Part shown: one piece after another, positions 45,118 through 56,999 of the stretch
Layout of the letters: every line of letters starts with the position of its first letter
Position numbering within the stretch: position 1 is the first letter of the stretch
Origin: Aquatica leii
Taxonomy: Eukaryota; Arthropoda; Insecta; Coleoptera; Lampyridae
Length of the DNA stretch: 64,000 nucleotides
Assembly (NCBI GenBank): GCA_035610365.1
Contig: CM069433.1
Span: forward strand, 170,268,882 to 170,332,881
Direction of reading: 5' to 3'
Position numbers and translations under genes: made by a program
Notes under the pieces: model-generated
The model's input: the letters and a program-made list of their open reading frames with translations, nothing else
Databases searched by the model: none
What the model was told of the DNA's origin: nothing

Positions 45118-46499
45118 GTAAGCTGTATAATATTTTTTGTTTGGTGTTTACTTTTGTTTATATGTTTATTATCAAATGTTGAAAATTTTATTTTCATATG
45201 TTTTTTTTTGTAACTTAATCTGCAAGATTGCGTATGACGATACGAAAAACCTACTACACTTAAAATAATGTTTAAACCATTAATTAGACAAAAGCGTACA
45301 TTACGAAATAACGTACAGTTAGTCCCTTAGTAAAATTTCATGTTTTAGCAGTTTAAAACATAATATTGGTACAAGTGGTAAAGATTGCTGTTGCTCTTTC
45401 CCTTTTACTATCGAAGTCCCCCTTTTCATTCAAATTTATTTTTCCACCGATACTTATAAAATTTTGTCAACCTCCACTGAAGGCAAACACTGTGACGTAT
45501 TAGTTTTAAAAGAAAGAAACTAAAATGTTTGACGCAATTTTTTCATAAATGAAGCAAAAAAAAATTTTAAAAATGTCCCCATAACGAATTGAAACTGAAC
45601 AGATACTTCTCGAAAGACCTGTTTCCAGTAACATAACCAACAAAGAAAACGTTTATAATAAATACTGCATACTGTATGATTTTTGAAGCTTAAATAATAA
45701 TAAACGTGTCCATAAATTAACCTTAAGAAAATAAAAGTGTTGAGTTATCAGAAAAGATATATTAAAAGCATACAAAAAATTGGGATTTTAGAACTTAAGG
45801 ATTTTGTGCGAAGTTGAAAATCTACTCTAAATTTATACTTTGCTACGAAGCAACTACAGTCATGTTCAAAAAAATTTGATTACAAAAGGAAATAAAAACG
45901 CGATAAATCAAAATTTGTTATAAAAGGCCACATAACGGAAATTTAAAATAATTTGAAATGAAAAGTGTGAATACCGGGACAATTGCAAAAAAAATGGAGA
46001 AATTTAACGCAACGGTGACAAAGTCGTCATCCGAAGACGTATCATCGAGAACTTTTGTTGACTTACCTTTAACGGAGGACTTTTTTTTGCATGTTTTTCT
46101 GTTCGAGACTTTTCTTTATAAGAAATGACAAAAACTTTATTTTGCCTTATTACATAGATTTCGGTGTTAGAATATTGTAAACTAATAATTTTGTTGTTCT
46201 TTATATTTATCTGCTTCTCATAATACGGGGTATACGACGTACAAAATTTGTTTGTTGTGGTTACATTTGTGATTTTCTTGCATGTTTCTTTTCTTGTTTT
46301 GCTTAGGTTTAGAACTAACATTATTTTTATTATATTAATATAGTACTCATGGTCTACGCTATTCTTCCGAAACTCGAGGCTGGACGTTTACTTTTATTGA
46401 TGTAACTTTTTGTTTGTTTATTGAATATTGTTATATTGGTGTGTTATTGCTTTTTTTAGTTGTTTGTAATGTGAAAACTATTTATACATTTATCACTAC
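45118..46499. repeat. Gr-E downstream flank
   Basis: Contains the intron, the candidate exon 2 (45227-45268, stopped by TAA), and the shared downstream block with its Tc1/mariner-like insert (about 45858-46320; TACAGTCATGTTCAAAA at the left). Homologous to 38745-40100 and 54156-55540. No further gene seen. Confidence 0.5.
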
Positions 46500-46899
46500 A
46501 AAAAAAACTGATGTGGTCACCACACGACTTTCCTATAAGGAATGATGAAGGAATGTCTACATATTTTTTAAGGTTACGTTGTCATAAAACCATTTTGAAG
46601 TGATATTTACACGTTTGTATTGATTTCCTAGCATGCTATAATTTTTTTGAAATTTTTCTCCTCGATTTCATTAGGATCCTATGGACTAAACCTTATATTT
46701 GTGCGCCTCGATATTACTTACCCCTTTAGTAAATCAGTAAAAAAATCGTCACAGGTAGAATTCGAAACTAAATTATATTTGTGAATTCATTTAAATTACA
46801 AATTAAATATCTGATAAACTGTTAATGTTAGAAATTTTTTCATTTGAATAAATACATAATGAGAATCTCACACAATATAGACAAAGTTTACTAAATGAG
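46500..46899 (+). repeat. Left TIR arm cut by the duplication junction
   Basis: Starts AAAAAAACTGATGTGGTCAC and matches 40105-40467 and 55540-55905. It runs about 30 bases into the CR1 ORF1 relic (TTTACTAAATGAG) and is then joined to the piggyBac sequence at about 46900: the duplication breakpoint. Confidence 0.75.
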
Positions 46900-46904
46900 C
46901 TTAC

Positions 46905-47636
46905 ACAAGCTTACTAATGAAAAAGAATTTAAAAAAATCCCTCGTGGAACGTCTGAAGAGTACATGAATAATGTGGACGGTGTCGATCTGAGCTTAGTTG
47001 CTTGGAAAGACAATGAAGTGGTGCACATGTTGTCTTCTTGTCATAGTGAATTACCAATTTCAAAAGTCTAAAGGTTTGACAAAAAACTAAAGGAAAAAGT
47101 AGAAATTAATTGTCCAAATGTTGAACAAGAATACAACAAGTATATGGGAGAGGTTGATTTACTTGATAGTTTCATTGGTTGTTACAAAATTCTACTTCGA
47201 TCAAAAAAGTGGTACCTTAGAATATTTTTCCATTTGTTAGATGTGAACACAATAAATACTTGGCTTTTATATAAAAGGGTAAGAAAAGAACGAAGTTAAT
47301 CTTCAACTACAAGACCATTGAATTTATGGGAATTTTGATTAGAAGTGGCAAAATGTTTGTGCCTAATAGGGTCCAACAATCTAACAAAAAAGTAAAGACC
47401 AAGTTCCCAAGTAGAACAGCATATAGGTGCTAAACGTTGTAAAGAACCAGCAGCTCATGTTCCACCAAAAACTGTACGTTTGGACAAAAGTTCGCATTGG
47501 ATAACATATGAAGGGAAGCGACTAAGATGCTAATTACCCAATTGCAAAGGATTCACTAATTTCAAGTGTGTGAAATGTACAGTACATTTGTGTCTTACAA
47601 AAGATAAAAATTGTTTTAAATCTTTCCATGAATAAG
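46905..47636 (+). pseudogene. piggyBac transposase, 3' part (unit 2 copy)
   Basis: Duplicate of 36330-37034. Reads LTNEKEFKKIPRGTSEEYMN, DGVDLSLVAWKDNEVVHMLS, VEINCPNVEQEYNKYMGEVD, LLDSFIGCYKILLRSKKW and, at the end, CVKCTVHLCLTKDKNCFKSF. It keeps the 8 bases (AGTGAATT, about 47046) that are deleted in the unit-1 copy, so that deletion is younger than the duplication. It has its own stops (TAA near 47071 and 47299). It lacks the 5' half. Confidence 0.88.
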
Positions 47637-47639
47637 TTC

Positions 47640-48455
47640 CTATTAATTACTATCTAGGTTGCCATGGTGCTGCATATTTGCAATAGATGTATTTTTTTAG
47701 TTTGATTAAAAACTATTGAGTTTGGTTTTTTTTATTTTTATTATAATCTATAACACAAATTTTTTTTATTTCCAAAAAATTAAAATCATGAAATAAATAG
47801 TTAAAATAAGTACTGCAAACTGCATGATTTTTTAAGCTCAAATTCTAAGAAACGTATCCATAAATTAACAAAAGTTGAGTTATTAGAAAAAGTAAAATTA
47901 AAACATTACACAAAAACTTCGAACTATAGAGCTTTAGAATTTTCTACAAAGTTTAAAACCTACTATAAATTTATACTTTGTGGTAAGAAGTAGAAGATTT
48001 TAGTAGGTTTACTGCCACTATTTTTATTACATCAATATAGTACTCGTCGCCTACGCTACTGTTTCTCCCAAAACTCGAGACTGGACGTTTACTTTTTGTT
48101 TGTTTATTGAATGTTGTTATTGTGTTATACCTTGTCCGTTTATTTTGGTCTTGTTTGTTTGGGTTGTATTGCTTTTTTCAGTTGTTTGTAATGTCAAAAC
48201 TGTTTACGTAGTAAACATTTATCACTAGAAAAATTTAATTTAAGAAGCTATTATTATTTACTTCATATTTCATTACAATTAAATCGATATGTTAATTAAA
48301 GTGGTTTACACTTTTCAAATGATTATATTACAATGCTGTGTTAGTATTAACGACTCGAGTTGTTATAAATTCTTGATGTTTTCATTGTTTTACGTAAAAT
48401 AATCAATATAAGCAAATTATTTTAGTTTGCAATGCGTTAAAAAATTGCATTTGAA
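47640..48455 (+). promoter_or_regulatory. Gr-F 5' flank
   Basis: Duplicate of 37035-37871, very similar along its length, with the same empty TIR-element site (TTATCACTAGAAAAA, about 48219). No coding signal. Confidence 0.55.
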
Positions 48456-49328
48456 ATGGAAAAAAATTTTAGATATGCTATAGACCCGTTACTTAAAATA
48501 ATGTGTTTAATCGGATACTTTAATATATTTTTAACAAAAAGTTGGTATTCTGCTTGGAACTTCGGTTTTAAATTACTAATGCTGATGATATGCATTGTAC
48601 ATTATTGCTTAGTTCCCAGGGTTGCAATAATACATATGAGTGATCTTGTGATAGAGTTCATAAAAACATATAATTATTTGATTATAATAAATTGTCTAAT
48701 TATGTCGCATTTACAGAAAAAACGAATAATACGTATAATAGAAATTGTAATCAGCATTGATATTTTAATAAAAACTTATACAAAGAAGAATCTTGATTAT
48801 GCAAAATCTAGAAAAAAGCTGATTTTATCAATGATTTTTTGGTGCATACTTCAATTATTAAATATTTTTTCCGGAAATTTTTCAGCATATTTAGACAATA
48901 TCAGCCGTTCTAAATTTTATTCTACTGACTTATATATTTTAGCTTTACTTTTTAATGGAAGTACAAATTTGTTGATGTTATTTATTCTGTCAGAGTTGAA
49001 ATTAAGAATATACAAAGTACATTTACTTGGAAATATATTATGTGTTACACAATTAAAGCCACAAACTACTTTAAAGTTGGTAAAACTTGTTTATAATATG
49101 GTATTGACGGTGGCAAAGGAGATAATCAGCATTTTCCAATTTTCGATGTTACTTCAACTATGTATGTACACAATATATATCGTTTTCAATTGCTTCTGGG
49201 TTAGTAGTGGTTCGTATAATGAAACATCAATATTCTATCTTGCATACGGTGGTGCAAGTGTATGGGCATTTGTACTCACTGTAGATGCGTTTTTAATAAT
49301 ATACTTCTTTGCTACATTTGCTGACAAG
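48456..49328 (+). CDS. Gustatory receptor Gr-F, first coding exon
   Basis: 291 intact codons. It is the unit-2 twin of Gr-D, differing at only about five residues (for example FRYAID for FRYVID, WYSAW for WYTAW, DILIKT for DILLKT, WCILQ for WCMLQ, YTIYIV for YTIYVV). Same start, topology and FADK|GTAAGC donor. At the candidate exon 2 the acceptor CTGCAAG of the other copies is CTGCAAA here (about 49431-49436), so splicing to that exon may be lost. The downstream flank is also the one that suffered the 1.4-kb deletion. The near identity to Gr-D dates the duplication as recent. Confidence 0.9.
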
Positions 49329-49895
49329 GTAAGCTGTATACTATTTTTTGTTAGGTGTTTACTTTTGTTTATATGTTTATTATCAAATGTTGAAAATTTT
49401 ATTTTGATATGTTTTTTTTGTAACTTAATCTGCAAAATTGCGTATGACGATACGAAAAACCTACTACACTTAAAACAATGTTTAAACCATGAATTAGACA
49501 AAAGCGTACATTACGAAATAAAGTATAGTTAGTCCCTTAGTAAAATTTCTTGTTTTAGCAGTTTAAAATATAATATTGGAACAAGTGGTAAAGATTGCTG
49601 CTGCAACTCTTCCCCTCTTAGTATCGAAATCCCCCTTTTTACTCAAATTTATTTTTACACCGATACTTATAAAATTTTGTCAACCTCCACTGAAGGCAAA
49701 AACTATGACGTATAATTTTTGAAAGAACGAAACTAAAATGTTTGACGTAATTTTTTCATAAACGAGTCAAAAGTATTTCTTAAAAATGTCTCCATAACGA
49801 ATTGAAACTGAACAGATATTTCTCGAAAGACCTGTTTCCAGTAACATAACCAACAAAGAAAACGTTTATAATCAATACTGAAAACTGTATGATTT
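49329..49895. repeat. Gr-F intron, candidate exon 2 and shortened flank
   Basis: Candidate exon 2 (from 49437) reads IAYDDTKNLLHLKQCLNHEL then DKSVHYEIKYS and stop, as in Gr-D, but its AG acceptor is mutated to AA. The downstream flank follows as in the other copies until the deletion junction near 49895. Confidence 0.45.
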
Positions 49896-52260
49896 TTAAA
49901 TATAAGGTTATTTTGTAATTTTAGAAATTTTCCGCTCTGTTAAATATTAATAGTAGATTTAATTTTGACTAGTGAAAGTATCTAAATAACATATTAGTAA
50001 TTATTGTCATTATTATAATCCTTTTTGTGTTGTTTGAATTTAGCTAACTTCTTATTGTTTTTAGAAACATCAAAACAATATTATTAACAACTATGGTTTT
50101 AAGAATTGCACACTTAAATATTAGATCCTTTGGCACCGGATTTAAAGATTTTGGGTATAAAGTGTTAAGTTGTGATTTTGATATAATAGCAGTATCAGAA
50201 ACATTGTTGAATCCGAACATTCCCAGCAATTTATACTACATCGAAGGTTACAGGTTCGTTAGAAAAGATCGTTCAAGTCATGGTGGTGGTCTAGCTTTTT
50301 ATATACATAATAATCTTAAGTATTCATTTATAAGTTCTGAAAATAATTCACATTTTGAACAGTATAGATTTTGTTCAAAGCAAATAGATTGACAATTGCC
50401 GTTGGTCTTATCTATCGATATACTCGTACAGAACATGACGATTTTTTTAATTCACTAGAGGACATGTTTACTTCTGTAATACCTTGTAGTGATCACTTTA
50501 TATAATAATACTAATACTTTAAAATTTTTAGATCTGCTAGATACGTATGAACTAATTATTGTTTCAAATGAAGAATTGGTAACAGACTGTGGCGTCATAC
50601 CTATGCATGAAATCTCAGACCATTCTCTGGTTTTCTGTTCTTTACTGTTTGACATTATGACTATATGAATGAAATCGACTCTAAAATAATCTACTTTAAC
50701 AACAATCTGTTAAATCTGTTTGATTTGTTTACCCCTATCAAGACAGCACGCCTTACAAAACCTAAAGCTTCTTGGCTAGATGTAAAAAAACTCATAAGCA
50801 ATAGAAATCAAGTTTACTCCAAATTTAAAAGAAGCAAAAGCGCAGCCGACTGGAATTATTATAAACAATTACATAACCTTATTACGACTACCGTGAGACA
50901 AGAAAAAAATAAATATTTTAATCATTGCATTAAAACCAACAAAATATGCTTATGGAAAACTTTTAAATTAATGAATATTTACACTAAATCATCGATATCA
51001 ATACCTACAAAATTAGGTGACGTAAATTCAATTGATGATTACTTTACTAATGAAATAAATAAAACTAAAATCCTTGCTGATCGGGAACCGATGAAGTTTT
51101 ATAATACCAACGTCAAGCTGAAGCAAAATATTCCTTTTAAAATTCAATCTATATCTGAAATAGATTTAATAAATATATTATCCAAAATCAAAAGTAACTC
51201 TGTAGGTGCTAATGGAATTAGTATTACTATGATCACTTTATGCTGTCCTTTCCTGTTTTCTTACTTGTTACATATAGTTAATAGTTGTATAGAAAGAAAC
51301 TGCTTCCTCTTAATATGGAAAAATGCTTATATTTTGCCAATACTCAAAAAGACTAATGCTGAAAATCTACATGACCTTAGGTCCATAAGATAGATTTCTA
51401 TAAATTTCTGCCCAAATTTCAATCTGGTTTCAGGACTGGCCATAGCTGTTCTACTGCCCTCTCTTACGTAATAGATGAAATCATGAGTGCAACTGATAAA
51501 AATCTTCTCACTGTTAATGTACTTTTAGACTACTCTAATGCTTTCGAAATGTTAGATCATGACATATTACTATCATTTTTACATTATATTAGATTTGATA
51601 GTACAGCTACTGTGATGATACGTAGTTTTTTGTCAAACCGAACTCAACATGTAAAAATAAAAAACAACACTGTCAATACTAAATATCATTTATATGCTGA
51701 CGACACTCAGTTATATTTCTCATTTGATCTATCTGGAGTATATGATGCAATAAATAATATTAATAATGGTCTGAATAACCTGATTAGGAATTTCAAAAAA
51801 TTTTGTTTGGCAATAAATGCTTCTAAATCCGTAGTTATGCTATTTGGCAAAACTCGCATTAAGAATTTGGTCTTGCCTATTTTAAATATCAACATAGATA
51901 ATCAAGTGATCCTTGTTAAACAGGAATGCAAGAATTTCGGATTATTGGTAGACGATAATTTACGTTTCAAAAAACATGTTGGTAATTCCATTTGTAAAGC
52001 TTGCACCAATTTAAAATTGCTATATATTCATAGATACACTCTAACTCATGTTGCAAAAGTTAATTTGACAAACACTTTGGTACTGTCGCACTTTAATTAC
52101 GTTGATTCCGTCTATGGTTTATGTTTTGACAGCATTTCTATTAAATAGTATCAACGAGTTCAAAATATTTAATTGGTTTGAGGAAGTATGATCATGTTTC
52201 GAGAAAACTAAATGAACTTCGATGGCTTAATATAGAAAATTTTTCTTTCTAACATTATCA
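49896..52260 (+). mobile_element. CR1/L2-group non-LTR retrotransposon, copy 2
   Basis: Duplicate of copy 1. Endonuclease start VLRIAHLNIRSFGTGFKDFG (50093), a deletion removing the GDFNINF segment (near 50500), RT spacer and PILKKTNAENLHDLRSIR (50665-51393). Then about 110 bases present in copy 1 (ISILPVLSKILERV...) are missing. A long frame 51483-52148 follows with MSATDKNLLTVNVLLDYSNA, HLYADDTQLYFSF and LVDDNLRFKKHVG. It keeps intact LLDYSNAF and LLVDDNLRF, which are damaged in copy 1, but shares the loss of the PQGS block before YADD. Both copies descend from one already defective element. Confidence 0.85.
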
Positions 52261-52599
52261 TTATTAGATATCTGATTTATAATTTAAAATGAATTCCATA
52301 TATAATCCTAGGTTCGAATCCTGCCTACGACAACTTTTTTAAGAAAAAATTCCATATCTTGAAGGACTTATTTAAATTATCTTTGGATGTACCCACGATA
52401 ACGCTCGAACTAAAAGTCCTAATAACTTGAAATTTGGTATGGAGCTAGCTTTTCATATTTTCTCGGTTTTATCAAATGGGTCTGATAAAGAAACTGGAAG
52501 TAGGTGTATCGGCCATTTTTAACAGTTTTTTTATATAATTTTGTACGTATGTAAATTATTCGAATTATTTTACAGTTTCTTATAGATTTATTTCTTCCT

Positions 52600-52955
52600 A
52601 ACAATTTATTCAAATAAATTTATTTTCTAAAATTAACAGTTTATTAGATATTCGATTTATAATTTAAAATGAATTCACAAATATAATATAGTTTCGAATT
52701 CTGCCTGCGACAATTTTTTTTCTGATTTACTAAAGGTGTAAGTAATATCGAGGCGCACAAATATAAGGATTAATCGATATGATCTTAATAAAATCGAGAA
52801 GACAATTATCAAAAAAATTATAGCATGATAGGAAATCAATACAAACCTGTACCTATCACTTAAAAATCGTTTTATGACAGCATATCCTTAAAAAAAATAT
52901 GTAGACATTCCTTTATCATTTTTTATGTGTCGTGTGGTGACCACACCAGTTTTTT
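52600..52955 (-). repeat. Right TIR arm (before Gr-G)
   Basis: Duplicate of 43560-43922, ending TGGTGACCACACCAGTTTT. Its left partner in this unit was lost in the 1.4-kb deletion. The word GGTTCGAATCC at about 52308, just upstream, equals a tRNA B-box consensus but no A box or cloverleaf accompanies it. Confidence 0.7.
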
Positions 52956-53282
52956 CTGATTCAGGAGACCTTGAAATGTAAAATAATGCAATAATTTTTT
53001 TTTATTGCGATCGCTATACTTTCCTTATAGGAAATTAATTAGTTTAAGAAACTATTATTATTCACTTCATATTTCATTAAAATTTAATCCAGATGTTAAT
53101 TAAAGTGGTTTACAATTTTCAAATAATTATATTACAAAGTTGTGTTAGTAATAACGTATCGAGCTCTTATAAATTCTTGATGTTTTGAGTCTTACGTAAA
53201 ATAATCTTATAAATTAATGTACATATGTTAATATAAGCAGATTATTTTAGGTTGCAATGCGTTAACAAAAATTGCATTTGTA
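52956..53282 (+). promoter_or_regulatory. Gr-G proximal 5' flank
   Basis: Aligns with 43923-44244 upstream of Gr-E, including GCGATCGCTATACTTTCC and the TTTAAGAAACTATTATTATT block. A short insertion (ACAT, near 53221) distinguishes the two. Confidence 0.5.
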
Positions 53283-54155
53283 ATGGAAAAAAATTTTAGA
53301 TATGCTATAGACCCACTACTTAAAATAATGTGTTTAATCGGATACTTTAATATATTTTTAACAAAAAGTTGGTATTCTGCTTGGAACTTCGGTTTTAAAT
53401 TACTATTGCTGATGATATGCATTGTACATTATTACTTAATTCCTAAGGCTTCAATAATGCATATAAGTAGTCTTGTGATAGAGTTCATAAAAACATATAA
53501 TTATTTGATTATAATAAATTGTCTAATTATGTCGCATTTGCAGAAGAAACGAATAATACGTATAATAGAAATTGTAATCAGCATTGATATTTTAATAAAA
53601 ACTTATACAAAGAAGAATCTTGATTATGCAAAATCTAGAAAAAAGCTGATTTTATCTATGATTTTTTGGTGCATACTTCAATCATTCCGTAGTTTTTGCG
53701 GACTTTTTTCAGCGTATTTAGACAATATCAGCCATTCTACATTTTATTCTACTGACTTGTATGTTTTAACTTTGTTTTTAAATGGAAGTACAAATTTTTT
53801 TATGTTATTTATTCTGTCAGAGTTAAAATTAAGAATATGCAAAGTACATTTACTTGGAAATATATTATGTGTTACACAATTAAAGCCACAAACTACTTTA
53901 AAGTTAGTAAAACTTGTTTATAATATGGTATTGACGGTGGCAAAGGAGATAATCAGCATTTTCCAATTTTCGATGTTACTTCAACTATGTATGTACACAA
54001 TATATGTCGTTTTCAATTGCTTCTGGATTAGTAGTGGTTCGTATAATGAAACATCAATATTCTATCTTGCATACGTTGGTGCAACTGCATGGGCATTTGC
54101 ACTCACTGTTGATGCGTTTTTAATTATATACTTCTTTGCTACATTTGCTGATAAG
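53283..54155 (+). CDS. Gustatory receptor Gr-G, first coding exon
   Basis: 291 intact codons, unit-2 twin of Gr-E. The middle (SFRSFCGLFS, LYVLTLFLNGSTNFF) and the late patch (VGATAWAFAL) are E-like, but residues 189-201 (HLLGNILCVTQLK) are identical to Gr-D and F, so the gene is a mosaic. Donor FADK|GTAAGC at 54155. The candidate exon 2 at 54263 meets a TAA after 13 codons, as in Gr-E, so this stop predates the unit duplication. It is a multi-pass gustatory receptor of unknown ligand. If exon 2 is real, both E and G would be truncated after it. Confidence 0.88.
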
Positions 54156-55539
54156 GTAAGCTGTATACTATTTTTTGTTTGGTGTTTACTTTTGTTTATA
54201 TGTTTATTATCGAATGTTGAAAATTTTATTTGATATGTTTTTTTTGTAACTTAATCTGCAAGATTGCGTATGACGATACGAAAAACCTACTACGCTTAAA
54301 ATAATGTTTAAACCATGAATTAGACAAAAGCGTACATTACGAAATAAAGTACAGTTAGTCCCTTAGTAAAATTTCATGTTTTAGCAGTTTAAAGCATAAT
54401 ATTGGTACAAGCGGTAAAGATTGCTGCTGCAACTCTTCCCCTTTTACTATCGAAACCCCCCTTTTCACTCAAATTTATTTTTACACCGATACTTATAAAA
54501 TTTTGTCAACCTCCACTGAAGGCAAAAACTATGACGTATAAGTTTTGAAAGAACGAAACTAAAATGTTTGACGTAATTTTTTCATAAATGAGTCAAAAGT
54601 ATTTCTTAAAAATGTCCCCATAACGAATTGAAACTGAACAGATAGTTCTCGAAAGACCTGTTTCCAGTAACATAACCAACAAAGAAAACCTTTATAATAA
54701 ATACTGAAAACTGTATGATTTTTGAAGCTTAAATAATAATAAACGTGTTCATAAATTAACTTTAAGAAAATAAAAGGGCTGAGTTATTAGAAAAGATATA
54801 TTAAAAGCATGCAAAAAATTAGGATTTTAGAACTTAAGGATTTTGTACGAAGTTGAAAATCTACTCTAAATTTATACTTTGCTACGAAGCAACTACAGTC
54901 ATGTTCAAAAAAATTTGATTACAAAACGAAATAAAATGTGATAAATCAAAATTTGTTATAAAAGACCACACAACGGAAATTTAAATTAATTTGAAATGAA
55001 AAGTGTGAATACCGGGACATTTGCAAAAAAATCGAGAAATTTCACGCAACGGTGACAAAGTGGTCATCCGAAGACGAATCATCGAGAACTTTTGTTGACT
55101 TGCTTTTAACGGGGAAATTTTTTTTGCATCTTTTATTGTTCAAAATTTTTCCTTTATAAGAAATGACAAAAATTTTATTTTGCCGTATTACATAGATTTC
55201 GGTGTTAAAACAGTGTAAACCAATAATCTTGTTGTTTTTTTATATTTATCTGCTTATTATAATACGAGGTATACGACGTACAAAATTTGTTTCTTGTGGT
55301 TACATTTGTGATTTTTTTTACATGTTTTTTTCTTGTTTTGCTTAGCTTTAAAACTGACATTCTTTTTATTACATTAATATAGTACTCATCGCCTACGCTA
55401 CTTTTTCTCCCGAAACTCGAGGCTGGGCGTTTACTTTTATTTATGCAACTTTGTTTTTGTTGATTTAATGTTGTTAAATTGGTGTGTTATTTTTTTCAGT
55501 TGTTTGTAATGTGAAAACTTTTTATACATTTATCACTAC
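54156..55539. repeat. Gr-G intron, candidate exon 2 and downstream flank
   Basis: Homologous to 38745-40104 and 45118-46499, including the Tc1/mariner-like insert (about 54890-55370). No gene beyond the stopped exon-2 block. Confidence 0.5.
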
Positions 55540-55905
55540 AAAAAAAACTGGTGTGGTCACCACTCGACTTTCCTATAAGGAATGATGAAGGAATGTAAAC
55601 ATATTTTTTTAAAGTTATGTTGTCATAACACCATTTTGAAGTGATATGTACACGTTTGTATTGATTTCCTAGCATGCTATGATTTTTTTTGAATTTCTTC
55701 TCCTTGATTTCATTAAGATCCTATCGAACAAACCTTATATTTGCGCACCTGGATATTACTTACTCCTTTAGTAAATTAGTAAAAAAAAATCGCCACAGGA
55801 AGCATTCGAAACTAAATTATATTTGTGAATTCATTTAAATTACAAATTAAATATCTGATAAACTGTTAATGTTAGAATTTTTTTCATTTGAATAAATACA
55901 TAATG
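55540..55905 (+). repeat. Left TIR arm (after Gr-G)
   Basis: Starts AAAAAAACTGGTGTGGTCAC and matches 40105-40467. Its right partner would lie beyond the inserted I-group element and is not found in the window. Confidence 0.7.
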
Positions 55906-56867
55906 AGGATCTCACACAATATAGACAAAATTTACTAAATGAGGCTGCCAATACGTTTGGATATTGTAATTCATGGTCACATGATGGAAACATTTACGTT
56001 AAACTAAACAATAAAATTCAGATAATCAAGAGTATGCCCGATATAATTAACATGCAGAAATTAGAAAATAAGCAAAGAAGTCCACTGCTTTCTACAAATT
56101 GAAATACATTTTGAGTTTTTTTCCTATTCTTTTTTCATAATTACATTTTATATCATATTTTATTTGATTGTTTAAATATAAGTAAGGTTACTTTGTAATT
56201 TCAGAAATTTTTCGCTGTCGTTAAATATTAATAGTAGATTTAATTTTGACTAGTGAAAGTATCAAAATAATATATTAGTTATTATTGCGGTTATTATAAT
56301 CCTTTTTGTGTTTTTGCATTTAGCTAACCTTTTATTGTTTTTAGAAACATCAAGATACCATTATTAATAACTATGGTTTTAAGAATTGCACACTTAAATA
56401 TTAGATCCTTGGGCACCGGCTTTGAAGTTTTTAGGGATAAAGTGTTAACTTGTGATTTTGATATAATAGCAGTATCAGAAACATGGTTGAATCCGAACAT
56501 TGCCAGCAATTTATACTACATCGATGGTTACAGGTTCGTTAGAAAAGATCGTTCAAGTCATGGTGGTGGTCTAGTTTCTTATATACATAATAATATTAAG
56601 TATTCAGTTATAAGTTCTGAAAATAATTTACACTTTGAACAGCTATGGATTTCTTTCAAAGCAAATTGATTGACAATTGCCGTTGGTGTTATCTATCGAT
56701 TGATCAACAGATCTCAGACCATTCTTTGGTTTTCTGTTCCTTACTGTTTGACAGTTTAGTTAGCTCCTTGACATATAAGACGTACCGTGATTTTAAAAAT
56801 TGTAATATTAATGAATTTCATTTACACTTAAGTAGTCTCTCATGGCATGTACTATATGAATGATATC
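55905..56867 (+). mobile_element. CR1/L2-group retrotransposon, copy 3 (truncated)
   Basis: ORF1 C-terminus relic at 55905-56102 (LTQYRQNLLNEAANTFGY), then endonuclease start VLRIAHLNIRSLGTGFEVFR, SETWLNPNIASNLYYIDGYR and SHGGGLVSYIHNNIKYS (56373-56669). An internal deletion joins this to ISDHSLVFCSLLFDSLVSSL (about 56710). It is more diverged than copies 1 and 2, and keeps W in SETWLN, which they have lost. It is cut at 56867 by the I-group element. Confidence 0.82.
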
Positions 56868-56999
56868 TTTTTTTTTTGGCATTAGGACGTAGTCCATGCA
56901 GCCAATCCTTTATTGTTACATTCATCTTACAATAATAATTACAATATACAGTAAAACAGAATCATAGATTACACTAATTACAAACATAGCCCCGTTATT

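Larger units (their letters stand above)
36328..46899 (+). repeat. Segmental tandem duplication, unit 1
   Basis: Starts inside the piggyBac gene and ends just inside the long-TIR element downstream of Gr-E. Contents: 3' part of piggyBac, Gr-D, downstream flank, CR1 within the TIR element, Gr-E, downstream flank and truncated TIR arm. The same order follows from 46900. The junction is visible at about 46891-46905, where TTTACTAAATGAG runs directly into the piggyBac sequence CTTACTAATGAAAAAG. Confidence 0.85.
46900..55943 (+). repeat. Segmental tandem duplication, unit 2
   Basis: Second copy of the unit described at 36328: piggyBac 3' part, Gr-F, CR1, right TIR arm, Gr-G, flank, left TIR arm. 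About 1.4 kb is missing after Gr-F: the text near 49895 (GTATGATTTTT) jumps to sequence equivalent to 40707 (AAATATAAGGTTATTTTG). This removes the left TIR arm and ORF1 relic in this unit. Confidence 0.85.

Noticed and set aside
52300..52330. tRNA-like B-box word GGTTCGAATCC
   Set aside because: No A box, anticodon stem or acceptor stem surrounds it, and the equivalent positions in the other copies (43200, 43670) have changed. It is repeat sequence, not a tRNA gene.
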